64,000 nt of DNA from contig NZ_CP011807.3 in the NCBI RefSeq assembly GCF_001029105.3, positions 4,588,001 through 4,652,000 on the forward strand. Reading direction: 5' to 3'. The position numbers and the translations under genes were made by a program. This DNA is from Pandoraea faecigallinarum (GTDB lineage: Bacteria > Pseudomonadota > Gammaproteobacteria > Burkholderiales > Burkholderiaceae). Below the pieces are notes generated by a model that was not told the origin of the DNA, did not search any database, and was given only the letters and a program-made list of their open reading frames with translations. This document shows, in pieces, positions 30,298 to 40,265 of the stretch (positions are counted from its first letter, which is position 1; every line of letters begins with the position of its first letter).

Positions 30298-31371
30298 ATG
30301 ACGCTTCCCAACGCCAAGAAACTCGTTCCAGCCCTCGTCATACTCGTTGTGATCGCACTGGGCTGGTATGGCTGGAAGACCTACAGCAACGCCGGTCCGG
30401 GCGACGGCTTCGCCAGCGGCAACGGGCGTATCGAAGCGACGGAAGTCGATGTCGCGACAAAGATGGCCGGACGTGTCGAAGCCATCTACGTGCGCGAGGG
30501 CGACTTCGTCAAGGCAGGTCAGGTCCTCGCCAGGATGCAGATCGACACGCTCAATGCGCAGCGCGACGAAGCGCGTGCGCAATACCAGCAGGCCGTGACG
30601 AATGTCGCGGCGATTCAGGCCCAGGCAGCCGCGCGTCTGTCGGACAAGGCGACGGCACAGGCGAATGTCGCCGCACGCGAAGCCGAACTCGACGCTGCCC
30701 GGCGCCGGCTCGCGCGCTCCGAAACGCTCTCGAAGGAGGGCGCATCGTCGGTGCAGGAACTCGACGACGACCGCGCGCGCGTGCGCAGTACCCAGGCCGC
30801 CGTGACCGCCGCCAAGGCGCAAGTCGCGGCGGCGCAGTCCGCCGTCGAGGCAGCCAACGCACAGGTCACCGGCTCGAAGTCCACGGTCGAAGCCGCGCAG
30901 GCCACCATCAACCGGATCGAAGCCGACATCACGGATAGCGAACTCAAGGCCCCGCGCGACGCTCGCGTGCAGTACCGCGTGGCACAACCGGGCGAGGTGC
31001 TTGCCGCCGGCGGCAAGGTGCTCAACCTCGTCGACCTGTCCGATGTGTACATGACGTTCTTCCTGCCCGAAGCCGTCGCCGGACGCCTCGCCATGGGCGC
31101 CGAAGCGCGCATCGTGCTCGACGCCGCGCCGCAGTTCGTCATTCCCGCGAGCATCTCGTTCGTCTCGAGCACCGCGCAGTTCACGCCGAAGACCGTGGAA
31201 ACGGAAAGCGAGCGCCAGAAGCTGATGTTCCGCGTGCGTGCTCAAATCGCGCCCGAACTGCTGCAACAGCATCTGAAACTCGTGAAGACCGGCCTGCCCG
31301 GGGTCGCGTGGGTGAAGACCGACAGCAAGGCCGAATGGCCGGCCCAATTGCGCACGAAGCTGCCGCAGTGA
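30298..31371 (+). CDS. Periplasmic adaptor, HlyD/YhiI family
   Basis: 357 residues with one N-terminal membrane anchor ([20 protein letters not shown]). Biotinyl-lipoyl halves [29 protein letters not shown] and [31 protein letters not shown] flank a long Ala-rich coiled-coil hairpin (about residues 75-195) that should dock on the outer-membrane channel. The beta-barrel part contains [25 protein letters not shown]. It resembles E. coli YhiI, partner of the RbbA and YhhJ proteins. AGAGGT precedes ATG 30298. It links the inner-membrane ABC complex with the channel gene upstream. Confidence 0.93.
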   Translation: MTLPNAKKLVPALVILVVIALGWYGWKTYSNAGPGDGFASGNGRIEATEVDVATKMAGRVEAIYVREGDFVKAGQVLARMQIDTLNAQRDEARAQYQQAVTNVAAIQAQAAARLSDKATAQANVAAREAELDAARRRLARSETLSKEGASSVQELDDDRARVRSTQAAVTAAKAQVAAAQSAVEAANAQVTGSKSTVEAAQATINRIEADITDSELKAPRDARVQYRVAQPGEVLAAGGKVLNLVDLSDVYMTFFLPEAVAGRLAMGAEARIVLDAAPQFVIPASISFVSSTAQFTPKTVETESERQKLMFRVRAQIAPELLQQHLKLVKTGLPGVAWVKTDSKAEWPAQLRTKLPQ

Positions 31372-31381
31372 GCCGTGCATC

Positions 31382-34195
31382 ATGACGCTCCCGCCCCCCG
31401 CTCCCCGCTCGCCTGATGGCGCCCCGCGCGCGCCTGCGCAGCACGCGCCACCCGTCGTCCACGTAGCGGGCGTCACGCTGAAGTACGGCAGCAAGACCGT
31501 CGCGCTGGACAACGTCTCGATCGACATTCCGGCCAATTGCATGGTTGGGATGATCGGCCCGGACGGTGTGGGCAAATCGACGCTGCTCTCGCTGATCGCC
31601 GGGGCGCGCGCCGTGCAGACGGGTACTGTCGAGGCGCTGGGCGGCGACATGGCGAGCAAGGCGCACCGGGAACGGGTGTGCCCGCGCATTGCCTACATGC
31701 CGCAAGGGCTGGGCAGGAACCTCTATCCGACACTCTCCGTCGAGGAAAACCTGCAATTCTTCGCGCGTCTGTTCGGCCACGACGCCGTCGAGCGCCGTCG
31801 GCGCATCGACGACCTGACCCGCAGCACCGGTCTGCATCCGTTCCTGGACCGGCCGGCCGGCAAGCTCTCGGGCGGCATGAAGCAGAAGCTCGGTTTGTGC
31901 TGCGCACTGATCCACGACCCCGATCTGCTGATTCTTGACGAGCCGACCACCGGCGTGGACCCGCTCGCCCGTGCGCAGTTCTGGGACCTCATTGCCCGCA
32001 TCCGCCGCGAGCGTCCGACCATGAGCGTGATCGTGGCCACGGCATACATGGACGAGGCGCAGCGCTTCGACTGGCTCGTCGCCATGGACGCAGGCAAGGT
32101 ACTCGCGACCGGCACGCCTGCCGAACTGCTCGCCCGCACACGCCGGGACAGCCTCGAAGCGGCTTTCATCGACTTGCTGCCGGACGAGAAGAAGCGCGGC
32201 TACGAGCCGGTCGTGATCCCTGCCCTGCACATCGACGAACACACGGAGATCGCCATCGAGGCGAAAGGGCTGACGATGCGCTTCGGCGATTTCGTGGCCG
32301 TCGATCATGTGGACTTCCGCATTCGTCGCGGCGAGATCTTCGGCTTTCTCGGCTCGAACGGATGCGGCAAGTCGACCACGATGAAGATGCTCACCGGTCT
32401 GCTTCAGGCGAGCGAAGGACAGGCGTGGCTGTTCGGCCACGAAGTCGATCCCAAGGACATCGATACGCGACGCCGTGTGGGCTATATGTCGCAGGCCTTC
32501 TCGCTCTATACCGAGCTGACGGTGCAGCAGAATCTCGTGCTCCATGCACGGCTGTTCCACGTGCCGGAAGCCGACGTCGAGGCCCGCGTCGCCGAAATGG
32601 TGCGGCGTTTCGATCTGGCGGAAGTTCTCGACGCCTTGCCCGACAGCATTCCGCTGGGCATGCGTCAGCGTCTTTCGCTCGCCGTGGCGATGGTGCACAA
32701 GCCCGAATTGCTGATCCTCGACGAGCCGACCTCGGGTGTCGATCCTGTGGCACGCGACAACTTCTGGCGTCTGCTCGTCGAGCTCTCGCGCCGGGACCGG
32801 GTGACGATTTTCATCTCGACGCACTTCATGAACGAAGCCGAGCGCTGCGACCGCATCTCGCTGATGCACGCAGGCAAGGTGCTCGTCTCGGATCCCCCCG
32901 CGAAGATCACGAAGGACAAGGGCGCGCATACGCTCGAACAGGCGTTCATCGAATATCTCGTCGAGGCTGGCGGCGGGACACCGCAAGCGCCCGAAACGGC
33001 CAACGCGGCGAAGACCGCCCCCGCGGCGCACGCGGATCAGGCGAATCAAGGGGACCGGGCGCACCGCAAGGGTTTTTCGCCGGGGCGCATGATCAGCTAC
33101 CTCTGGCGCGAGGCGCTGGAACTGCAACGCGACCCGGTGCGCGCCACGCTCGCGCTCGTCGGCTCGCTCGTGCTGATGCTCGTGATGGGGTACGGCATCA
33201 GCATGGACGTGGAAGACCTGCGCTACGCCGTGCTCGATCGCGATCAGACGACGCTCAGTCAGAACTACGCGCTCAATATCGCCGGTTCGCGCTACTTCAT
33301 CGAACAGCCGCCCATTACCGATTACAACGACATGGATCGCCGTTTGCGCGACGGTGAACTGTCGCTCGCCATCGAGATACCGCCGGGCTTTGCGCGCGAC
33401 GTCTCCCGCGGCAAGGCCGTGCAGATCGGCGCATGGATCGACGGCGCGATGCCGACGCGCGCGGAGACCGTACAAGGCTACGTCCAGGGCATGCATCAGA
33501 ACTGGCTCGCCGATCAGTCGCTGCGACGGCTCGGCGTGAGTCCCACGTCGTCGCTCGACATCGAGACACGCTTTCGCTACAACCCCGACGTCAAGAGCCT
33601 GCCGGCGATGGTGCCCGCCGTGATCCCGCTGCTTCTGCTGATGCTGCCCGCCATGCTCACCGCCCTGTCGGTCGTGCGCGAGAAGGAGATGGGATCGATC
33701 CTGAATCTGTACGTCACGCCTGTCACACGCACCGAATTTCTGATCGGCAAGCAGATTCCGTACGTGGCGCTCGCGATGCTCAACTTCCTGCTCATGGCGC
33801 TGCTCGCCGTAACGTTGTTCGGCGTTCCCATCAAGGGAAGCTTCCTGACGCTCATCACCGCCGTCTTCATATTCAACGTGGTCGCAACGGGCATCGGCCT
33901 GCTGGCGTCCACTTTCACCCGCAGTCAGATCGCGGCCCTGTTCTTCACGATGATCGGTACGATGATTCCGGCCGTGCAGTTTGCCGGGATGATTACGCCG
34001 GTGCCGTCGATGGAGGGCTCGGGCCGGTTCATCGGCGAGATCTATCCGGCGACTTACATGCTCATCATCAGCCGTGGCGTCTTCAACAAGGCCCTCGGCT
34101 TCGGGGATCTGGGCAGCGCCTTCTGGCCGATGCTCATGGCCGTGCCCGTCATACTGGGCACCACGATCCTGCTGCTCAAGAAACAGGACAAATGA
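31382..34195 (+). CDS. rbbA: ABC exporter, two ATPase domains fused to a permease (RbbA/YhiH type)
   Basis: 937 residues: ATPase domain 1 (about 25-270; Walker [10 protein letters not shown], signature LSGGMKQK, Walker [14 protein letters not shown]), ATPase domain 2 (about 295-540; Walker [10 protein letters not shown], Walker [14 protein letters not shown]) and a C-terminal ABC-2 permease (about 575-937) with a large periplasmic loop and five or six membrane helices. The second domain has IPLGMRQRL where LSGGQ is expected, a departure also known in E. coli RbbA. E. coli RbbA is described as a ribosome-associated ATPase, but the yhiI-rbbA-yhhJ gene order and permease domain point to export. 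Substrate unknown. The adaptor gene ends ten bases before it. Confidence 0.93.
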   Translation: MTLPPPAPRSPDGAPRAPAQHAPPVVHVAGVTLKYGSKTVALDNVSIDIPANCMVGMIGPDGVGKSTLLSLIAGARAVQTGTVEALGGDMASKAHRERVCPRIAYMPQGLGRNLYPTLSVEENLQFFARLFGHDAVERRRRIDDLTRSTGLHPFLDRPAGKLSGGMKQKLGLCCALIHDPDLLILDEPTTGVDPLARAQFWDLIARIRRERPTMSVIVATAYMDEAQRFDWLVAMDAGKVLATGTPAELLARTRRDSLEAAFIDLLPDEKKRGYEPVVIPALHIDEHTEIAIEAKGLTMRFGDFVAVDHVDFRIRRGEIFGFLGSNGCGKSTTMKMLTGLLQASEGQAWLFGHEVDPKDIDTRRRVGYMSQAFSLYTELTVQQNLVLHARLFHVPEADVEARVAEMVRRFDLAEVLDALPDSIPLGMRQRLSLAVAMVHKPELLILDEPTSGVDPVARDNFWRLLVELSRRDRVTIFISTHFMNEAERCDRISLMHAGKVLVSDPPAKITKDKGAHTLEQAFIEYLVEAGGGTPQAPETANAAKTAPAAHADQANQGDRAHRKGFSPGRMISYLWREALELQRDPVRATLALVGSLVLMLVMGYGISMDVEDLRYAVLDRDQTTLSQNYALNIAGSRYFIEQPPITDYNDMDRRLRDGELSLAIEIPPGFARDVSRGKAVQIGAWIDGAMPTRAETVQGYVQGMHQNWLADQSLRRLGVSPTSSLDIETRFRYNPDVKSLPAMVPAVIPLLLLMLPAMLTALSVVREKEMGSILNLYVTPVTRTEFLIGKQIPYVALAMLNFLLMALLAVTLFGVPIKGSFLTLITAVFIFNVVATGIGLLASTFTRSQIAALFFTMIGTMIPAVQFAGMITPVPSMEGSGRFIGEIYPATYMLIISRGVFNKALGFGDLGSAFWPMLMAVPVILGTTILLLKKQDK

Positions 34196-35466
34196 TGGCC
34201 AGCCCGAGCACGCCACACGGCTCCGCGCCCAATCCTTCACCGACGCCACCGACGCCACCCACGCCGCCGTCATTGCCGGCTTCGCCGTCGGCAACGGCCG
34301 CGCCATCGCGCGCGGCGCCGCCACGACGCCGTCACCCGTGGCTACGGCATCTCGCGAACATCTACCGCCTCGGGGTCAAGGAGCTGTGGAGCCTCGTGCG
34401 CGATCCGATGATGCTGATCCTGATCGTCTACACGTTCACGGCCTCGGTCTACTCCTCCGCCACCGCGCAGCCCGACACGTTGCATCTGGCACCCATCGCC
34501 ATCGTTGACGAAGACGCCTCGCCGCTGTCGCAGCGCATTGTCTCCGCGTTCTACCCGCCGCAGTTCACCGTGCCGCAGATGATCACGGCCGATGCTGTCG
34601 ACCGGGGCATGGACGAAGGCGCATACACCTTCGCGCTGAATATCCCGCCGAATTTCCAGCGCGACGTGCTCGCGGGCCGCGCCGCCGAAGTCCAGCTCAA
34701 CGTCGACGCAACCCGCATGAGCCAGGCGTTCTCGGGCAGCGGGTACGTGCAGCAGATCGTCTCCACGGAAGTCCGCGAATTTCTCCAGCGATACCGCTCG
34801 ACGCCCGAACTGCCGGTGGATCTGGCGTTGCGCGTGCGCTTCAATCCGACGTTGGAGCGCGCGTGGTTCGGCTCGCTCATGCAGATCATCAACAACATCA
34901 CCATGCTGTCGATCATCCTCACCGGCGCCGCGCTCATTCGCGAGCGCGAGCACGGCACCATCGAGCATTTGCTCGTCATGCCGGTGACACCGACCGAGAT
35001 CATGCTGGCGAAAGTGTGGTCGATGGGGCTGGTGGTGCTGATCGCGGCTGCCATGTCGTTGTGGCTGATCGTGAGCGGTGCGCTGCATGTGCCCATCGGC
35101 GGCTCGGTCGCGTTGTTCCTGCTGGGCGCCACGCTGCACCTGTTCGCGACAGCCTCGATGGGGATATTTCTCGCAACGCTCGCCCGCTCGATGCCGCAGT
35201 TCGGCATGTTGCTGATTCTGGTGCTGCTGCCGCTGCAAATGCTCTCGGGCGGGAACACCCCGCGCGAGAGCATGCCGAAGCTGGTGCAGGACGTCATGCT
35301 CGTCGCGCCTACAACGCACTTCGTCGAGTTGGGACAGGCGATTCTGTTCCGTGGCGCCGGGATCGGCGTCGTGTGGGTGCAGTTCATGGCGCTCGCCGTC
35401 ATCGGCGCCGTGTTCTTCACCGTCTCGCTGCGGCGCTTTCGCCGCACGCTCAGTTCGATGGCGTAA
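34192..35466 (+). CDS. ABC-2 type permease, YhhJ family
   Basis: 424 residues. ATG 34192 overlaps the rbbA stop (ATGA); a second ATG follows at once. The first 50 residues are a Pro/Ser/Ala-rich low-complexity tail ([10 protein letters not shown]) ending in RRRHPW, an unusual cytoplasmic extension. Then comes one membrane helix ([25 protein letters not shown]), a periplasmic domain ([25 protein letters not shown] to ERAW) and five helices with [45 protein letters not shown], the ABC-2 core. It should pair with the RbbA permease half to form the translocation pathway. Confidence 0.93.
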   Translation: MMASPSTPHGSAPNPSPTPPTPPTPPSLPASPSATAAPSRAAPPRRRHPWLRHLANIYRLGVKELWSLVRDPMMLILIVYTFTASVYSSATAQPDTLHLAPIAIVDEDASPLSQRIVSAFYPPQFTVPQMITADAVDRGMDEGAYTFALNIPPNFQRDVLAGRAAEVQLNVDATRMSQAFSGSGYVQQIVSTEVREFLQRYRSTPELPVDLALRVRFNPTLERAWFGSLMQIINNITMLSIILTGAALIREREHGTIEHLLVMPVTPTEIMLAKVWSMGLVVLIAAAMSLWLIVSGALHVPIGGSVALFLLGATLHLFATASMGIFLATLARSMPQFGMLLILVLLPLQMLSGGNTPRESMPKLVQDVMLVAPTTHFVELGQAILFRGAGIGVVWVQFMALAVIGAVFFTVSLRRFRRTLSSMA

Positions 35467-35549
35467 CGCTCGCGGCCCGGCGGCATCTCCGTCGCCCCCC
35501 ATCGCGGTGTTCGCCGACCCTGTCATGCCGGATTTGTGAGGTCATTGCC

Positions 35550-38072
35550 ATGCCTGCCAAGTCGTCTGCCGCACACGAGCGCCGCCCCTCGCGTCGCGCC
35601 TTGCCTGGCGCCTCCCATCGCAGCAGCGATGCGGCGCATGCCTCCCACACCGACGACACAAATGCCGCGCACGGCGCTCCATGGCTGGCGAATCTGCCGT
35701 GGATGGCCGCCGCCGCCGAATACGCCGTGGACGCCTGGCAGCGCAGCGTACTGTTTGCCGACGTCATGCGCCAGCGCGGCAATCAATATCAGGAACATCT
35801 CGCCGAATCCGCACCGAATGTGCTGGATTTCGCGGCCGAAGTCATTCTCGATGCGCACACACTGCCGCGCCCGTGCAACTACTGCCTGATGCGTATCCTC
35901 GCGCCGGAGGACACCCCGACGCTGCCCAACGCGCGTCCGTTCGTGGTAGTCGACCCGCGTGCGGGGCACGGCCCGGGCATCGGCGGCTTCAAGCCCGACA
36001 GCGAGATCGGCGCGGCGTTGCGCGCCGGGCATCCGTGCTATTTCGTGGGTTTTCTCCCCGATCCGGTCCCGGGGCAGACGGTGGAAGACGTGATGCGCGC
36101 CGAGGCCGCGTTTCTGGAGAAAGTGATTTCCCTGCACCCGGAGAGCGCCGGCAAACCCGCCGTCATCGGCAATTGTCAGGCGGGCTGGCAGGTATTGATG
36201 ACCGCGGCCATGCGCCCGGAACTGTTCGGTCCGATCATCGTGGCGGGTGCGCCGGTGTCGTACTGGGCCGGCTGGCGCGGGCGCAATCCCATGCGCTATT
36301 CGGGCGGCCTGCTCGGCGGCAGTTGGCTCACCGCGCTCACGAGCGATCTCGGCGACGGTCGTTTCGACGGCGCATGGCTCGTCGAGAACTTCGAGAATCT
36401 CGACCCGGCGAACACGCTCTGGCGCAAGAAGTACCATCTGTACGCGAACGTCGACACGGAGGCGCCGCGCTATCTCGGTTTCGAGAAATACTGGGGCGGG
36501 CACGTCTTCCTGAACGCGCAGGAAATGCAGTACATCGTCGACAACCTGTTCATCGGCAATCGGCTCACGAGCGCCGAACTGATTACCAGCGACGGTATCC
36601 GTCTCGACTTGCGCAATATCCGCTCGCCCATCGTAGTGTTCTGCTCGTATGGCGACAACATCACGCCCCCGCCGCAGGCGCTCGGGTTCGTCACCGACAT
36701 GTATCGCGACGACGAGGAAGTCCTCAGTCACGATCAGACCATCGTGTACGCCACGCACGACAGCATCGGCCACCTCGGCATCTTCGTGTCGAGCAGCACC
36801 GGGCGCAAGGAACATCGCAAGTTCGTCAACAACATCGATCTGATCGACGTGCTGCCCGCGGGTATCTATCAGGCGCAAATCGCCGACAAGACGCGCGACA
36901 CCGTGCACAGCGAACTGGCCGAAGGCGACTACGTGATGTCGATCCAGCGGCGCAGTGTCGAAGACGTACGCGCCATCGTGCAACCCGACCCGGAGAGCGA
37001 CCGGCGATTCGCGGCAGTGGCCCATCTGTCGGACATCCACCTCGGTTTGTATCGCAGCCTCATGCAACCATGGGTGCGCGCGATGGTGACGCCAACCTCG
37101 GCGTACTGGATGCGCCTGCTGCACCCGCTGCGCGTGAACTACGAACTGTGGTCGGATCGCAATCCGTTTGCCGTGCCCTTCGCCGGGAAAGCCGGGCGTG
37201 TGCGCGAGACGCGGCGTCCGGTGTCGCCCGACAATCCGTTTCTTGCGCTGGAGCATGCAGTGTCGAGCGCCATCGAGCAATCGCTGAACTTCTATCGCGA
37301 CGTGCGTGACGACGGCTACGAGAAGGCGTTCGAATTCATCTACGGTCAACCGTGGGTACAGGCACTCGCCGGACTGCATGGCAGCGATGGCGCGGCGGTG
37401 CGCGTGCATCCGGGCACCTCACCCGAACACGTGGCATTCGTGAAGGAAGCGCTCGAACTGCGCCGCCACGAGGTGCGCCAGGGCGGCGTGCTCGAAGCGG
37501 GCATTCGCGCGCTGCTCTGGGTGCATCGTTTGCATGGCGAGGCTGACGAGCGCCAGTTCAATCTCGCGCGGTCGTTGCCGCGAGGCGACGCGCAGATTTC
37601 CATCGAACGCTTTCGCGAGATCATCCGTCGCCAGGCCGGGCTGCTGCGCATGGCGCCGAATGCGGCCATGGACGCGATTCCGGGCATGCTGGCGCAGGCC
37701 TCGCCCGAGCATATTCGCCTCGTGGCGAACGCTGTCAGGGATCTGAGTTTCGCCGTACCGCTGGAGGATGGCGAGCAAAACGATCTGGACCGGGTGCTCG
37801 CGGTCTTCGAGCGGGCCGCGGAAAAACGCGAGGGCCAGATGTCCGGGCCGTTGGAGCGTCAGGCGAAAGCGTCATCGCAACGCCCGGCGCGCGCATCGCG
37901 AAAAACGAGCGCAGGCACAAAGTCGTCCGCGAAGGCCGCGACAGGTGCGACAGGTGCGACAGCCAAATCGACGCGTGCCAAATCGATGCGCGCCAAACCG
38001 GCGAGCGTCAAAGCTGCGACTGCCGGGGCGGCCGGGACCGCGCGTCGCCCGGCAACGAAGAAACCGGCATGA
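35550..38072 (+). CDS. DUF3141 protein with PhaC-like alpha/beta-hydrolase triad
   Basis: 840 residues. After a disordered N-terminus, residues 55-450 resemble polyhydroxyalkanoate synthases: nucleophile elbow VIGNCQAGW with Cys 209, acid in CSYGDNITPP (Asp 369), base in HDSIGHLGIF (His 408), all in correct order. The second half (about 450-790) is helical and unlike PhaC. The last 60 residues are a Lys/Ala/Thr-rich basic tail (AKAATGATGATAKS) like histone H1 or the granule protein PhaF. Substrate not established. GTGAGGT precedes ATG 35550. It follows the exporter genes by 83 bases and may be cotranscribed; it ends ten bases from the converging kinase gene. Confidence 0.8.
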   Translation: MPAKSSAAHERRPSRRALPGASHRSSDAAHASHTDDTNAAHGAPWLANLPWMAAAAEYAVDAWQRSVLFADVMRQRGNQYQEHLAESAPNVLDFAAEVILDAHTLPRPCNYCLMRILAPEDTPTLPNARPFVVVDPRAGHGPGIGGFKPDSEIGAALRAGHPCYFVGFLPDPVPGQTVEDVMRAEAAFLEKVISLHPESAGKPAVIGNCQAGWQVLMTAAMRPELFGPIIVAGAPVSYWAGWRGRNPMRYSGGLLGGSWLTALTSDLGDGRFDGAWLVENFENLDPANTLWRKKYHLYANVDTEAPRYLGFEKYWGGHVFLNAQEMQYIVDNLFIGNRLTSAELITSDGIRLDLRNIRSPIVVFCSYGDNITPPPQALGFVTDMYRDDEEVLSHDQTIVYATHDSIGHLGIFVSSSTGRKEHRKFVNNIDLIDVLPAGIYQAQIADKTRDTVHSELAEGDYVMSIQRRSVEDVRAIVQPDPESDRRFAAVAHLSDIHLGLYRSLMQPWVRAMVTPTSAYWMRLLHPLRVNYELWSDRNPFAVPFAGKAGRVRETRRPVSPDNPFLALEHAVSSAIEQSLNFYRDVRDDGYEKAFEFIYGQPWVQALAGLHGSDGAAVRVHPGTSPEHVAFVKEALELRRHEVRQGGVLEAGIRALLWVHRLHGEADERQFNLARSLPRGDAQISIERFREIIRRQAGLLRMAPNAAMDAIPGMLAQASPEHIRLVANAVRDLSFAVPLEDGEQNDLDRVLAVFERAAEKREGQMSGPLERQAKASSQRPARASRKTSAGTKSSAKAATGATGATAKSTRAKSMRAKPASVKAATAGAAGTARRPATKKPA

Positions 38073-38082
38073 CCACCGCCGA

Positions 38083-39444
38083 CTATCGCGCGCAAATGTC
38101 CTTCGACGGTGCCGGCCGGGGCGAGGCCGGCACGTCCAGCCGCGCGAGCAACCCGCCGCCCTCTCGCGGTGCAAACGTCAACGTTCCATCGAAACGCGCG
38201 ACGATCGCCCGCACGATGGAAATCCCGAGGCCGGCGCCCTCGCCTCGCCGGCGTCCCTGATCGCCGCGCCAGAAGCGCTGCCCCACCCTTGCGGTCTGCG
38301 CCGGCGCGAGTCCCGGCCCGCGGTCGGCCACTTCAATGCAGTAGCGCCGGTTCGCCTCGTGCGCATGCACCGTCACGCCGATCTCACTGCCCGGCGGCGA
38401 ATACCGAACCGCGTTGTCCACGAGGTTTCTCACCGCCGTGCCGAGCATCGAGCTGGGCAGGACGGATCCACTGTCTGCGCCCGACATCCGGAACGCGAAC
38501 CGATCGGTCTCTCCCCATTCGCTCAGCACGCCGGCGATTACGCTGCCCACGCACTCGCATTTGTCCTGCTCGTGCACCGGCGCCTCTGCGTGCGCCAGCG
38601 CCATCAACTGGTCGAGCGTGTGGCGCAGACGCTTCACGCCGGCACCGACCTGCTGCAAGGCGATTCTCGACGGCTCGCCTTGCGTCATCTGCGCGACCTG
38701 CAAGTGCGTGTCGATGGCCGTGAGCGGCGTACGAAGCTCATGGGCGGCACCATCGGTAAACGCACGCTGCCCCGCCAACGTCTTCGCCAGCCGGTCCTGC
38801 CATTCGTTCAGTGCCGCCACAACAGGTTTCAACTCGGTGGGCGCGCGTCCGATGTCGACCGGCGTCGTGTCGTCGGTTTGCTTGCGACGCAGGGTCATTC
38901 GCAGGGTATCGAGCGGTCGCAGCCCTCGCCCGATACCGATCCAAAGCGCCAGCAGGCCACCGACGACCGCGATCAGGAACGGCACGCCCGCCGCGCGCAG
39001 CATGTCGCGTGTGAGTGCCGCGCGCCGGTCCACGAGATCGGCCGTCATCACCTGATAGCCCGCGGCGTCCTGCAACACGTAGATGCGCCAGCGACGGCCG
39101 TCGATCTCCCGCGTGCTGAAGCCGACCGGCAATGCGAGCGACGCCGATTGCGGTCCTTCCCCGGTATGCGCGAGCACGGCCCCCTGCAACGAGCGGATTT
39201 CGCACGCGATACCCTCGCCCGCCCCCGCACGGAACACGCCGGCCCAGTCGCGCTCCCCGGTCGACGGGGAAAACGCGGCGCGTGCCATCAGGCCGGACAC
39301 CATCGTCGCAGACATGGCAAGGCGCTCGTCGAGTGCCTCGTCAAGGCGCTCGCGCACGCCTTGCATCATCCAGCCCGCCGCCGCCATCCACAGCACGGTC
39401 AGCGCGACCCCGGCAATGAGGACCGCACGCAGCCGAAGACTCAT
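38083..39444 (-). CDS. Sensor histidine kinase, QseC/OmpR-partner type
   Basis: 453 residues; start at 39444, which overlaps the regulator stop (ATGA) and has GGAG eight bases upstream. Two membrane helices (about 7-27 and 155-175) bound a periplasmic sensor region of about 125 residues without a named domain. A HAMP-like linker (LRPLDTLRMTLRRKQTDD) leads to the phospho-acceptor box FTDGAAHELRTPLTAIDTH and the ATPase domain: N-box GTAVRNLVDNAVRYSPPG, G1 VADRGPGLAP, G2 GEGAGLGISIV. It presumably senses an envelope signal; the divergent dsb operon suggests thiol or metal stress. Confidence 0.92.
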   Translation of the reverse strand: MSLRLRAVLIAGVALTVLWMAAAGWMMQGVRERLDEALDERLAMSATMVSGLMARAAFSPSTGERDWAGVFRAGAGEGIACEIRSLQGAVLAHTGEGPQSASLALPVGFSTREIDGRRWRIYVLQDAAGYQVMTADLVDRRAALTRDMLRAAGVPFLIAVVGGLLALWIGIGRGLRPLDTLRMTLRRKQTDDTTPVDIGRAPTELKPVVAALNEWQDRLAKTLAGQRAFTDGAAHELRTPLTAIDTHLQVAQMTQGEPSRIALQQVGAGVKRLRHTLDQLMALAHAEAPVHEQDKCECVGSVIAGVLSEWGETDRFAFRMSGADSGSVLPSSMLGTAVRNLVDNAVRYSPPGSEIGVTVHAHEANRRYCIEVADRGPGLAPAQTARVGQRFWRGDQGRRRGEGAGLGISIVRAIVARFDGTLTFAPREGGGLLARLDVPASPRPAPSKDICAR

Positions 39445-40106
39445 GACAGGCTCCATCCCAGGCGGTAACCGAGGCCCCGCGCTGTCTGGATAGCGTCGCA
39501 CCCCAGCTTGCGTCGCACATTGTGAATATGGACATTCAGCACGTTGCTGTTGACGCGCTCGGTCATGCCGTACAGGCGCACGTGCAGCATGTCGGGGGAT
39601 AGCCATCGGCCGCGGCTGCTCGCGAGATAGGCGAGCAGGTCGACTTCGCGGCGGGAGAGTTCGACGGGCACGCCGTTGAGCCACGCGAGCCCGCTCGCCG
39701 GATCGAGCCGCAGTGGACCGGCCTCGATGATCTGTACGGCCCGCCCATGCGTGCGGCGCACCAGCGCATGCAAACGCGCCGCAAGTTCGCGCAGATCGAA
39801 CGGCTTGACCATGTAGTCGTCCGCACCGGCATTGAGTCCCGCGATGCGGTGCTCGATGCCGTCGCGCGCCGTCAGGATGAGCACCGGTACATCGGGCTCG
39901 ACGGCACGTACGCCGGCGATGATGCCCAGACCGTCGCCGTCGGGCAAACCGAGATCGAGCACCAGCGCATCGAAGGTATTTTCGGCATGGGCGGCCATCG
40001 CGGCCTCGCCGCAGGCGCTCGCTTCGACGTGAATTCCCAAAGTCGAGAGCCCCGCAACGATGCCGTTCGCAATCGGAGGATCGTCTTCTACCAGCAGTAC
40101 TCGCAT
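39441..40106 (-). CDS. Response regulator, OmpR family
   Basis: 221 residues; start at 40106 with AAGAGGCG upstream. Receiver domain (1-115): acid pocket EDD, phospho-acceptor in ALVLDLGLPDGDG (Asp about 51), Thr in LILTARD, Lys in YMVKPFDLREL. Winged-helix DNA-binding domain (about 125-221): VELSRREVDLLAYLASSRGRWLSPDMLHVRLYG, VNSNVLNVHIHNVRRKLG, IQTARGLGYRLGW. It overlaps the kinase gene by four bases. A direct repeat GTTAA with an 11-base period lies in the 159-base gap to dsbD, as expected for head-to-tail OmpR-family binding. Confidence 0.94.
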   Translation of the reverse strand: MRVLLVEDDPPIANGIVAGLSTLGIHVEASACGEAAMAAHAENTFDALVLDLGLPDGDGLGIIAGVRAVEPDVPVLILTARDGIEHRIAGLNAGADDYMVKPFDLRELAARLHALVRRTHGRAVQIIEAGPLRLDPASGLAWLNGVPVELSRREVDLLAYLASSRGRWLSPDMLHVRLYGMTERVNSNVLNVHIHNVRRKLGCDAIQTARGLGYRLGWSLS

Positions 40107-40199
40107 TGATTCACGCCTCTTTCTGGCCTGGTTCGGGCACGCCGACATGTTACGGATAACGTGCATGCCGGTCAGGCGACGTTTCGCGCGACGGCGCGC

Positions 40200-40215
40200 G
40201 TTAACTTTCAGTTAA
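40200..40215. promoter_or_regulatory. Candidate response-regulator box before dsbD
   Basis: GTTAA-ctttca-GTTAA, two direct half-sites spaced 11 bases start to start. A further symmetric element GTTA-cgga-TAAC lies at 40149-40160. Both are in the divergent gap between the regulator gene and dsbD. Confidence 0.45.
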
Positions 40216-40265
40216 TCGTTCTCGACCACGCTCTGTCTTGTTTCGATTGATTCAGGGAGGACAGA

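Noticed and set aside
31181..34324. A 1,047-codon open frame on the minus strand across the ABC exporter gene
   Set aside because: It is the antisense shadow of rbbA. Composition is His/Arg/Asp-rich and low in sense, while the plus frame has perfect ABC motifs.
34200..34330. Near-repeats of ACGCCACC at the start of the YhhJ-type gene as a CRISPR or repeat array
   Set aside because: They encode a Pro-rich tail in frame; units are short, irregular and without spacers. No CRISPR array exists in the window.
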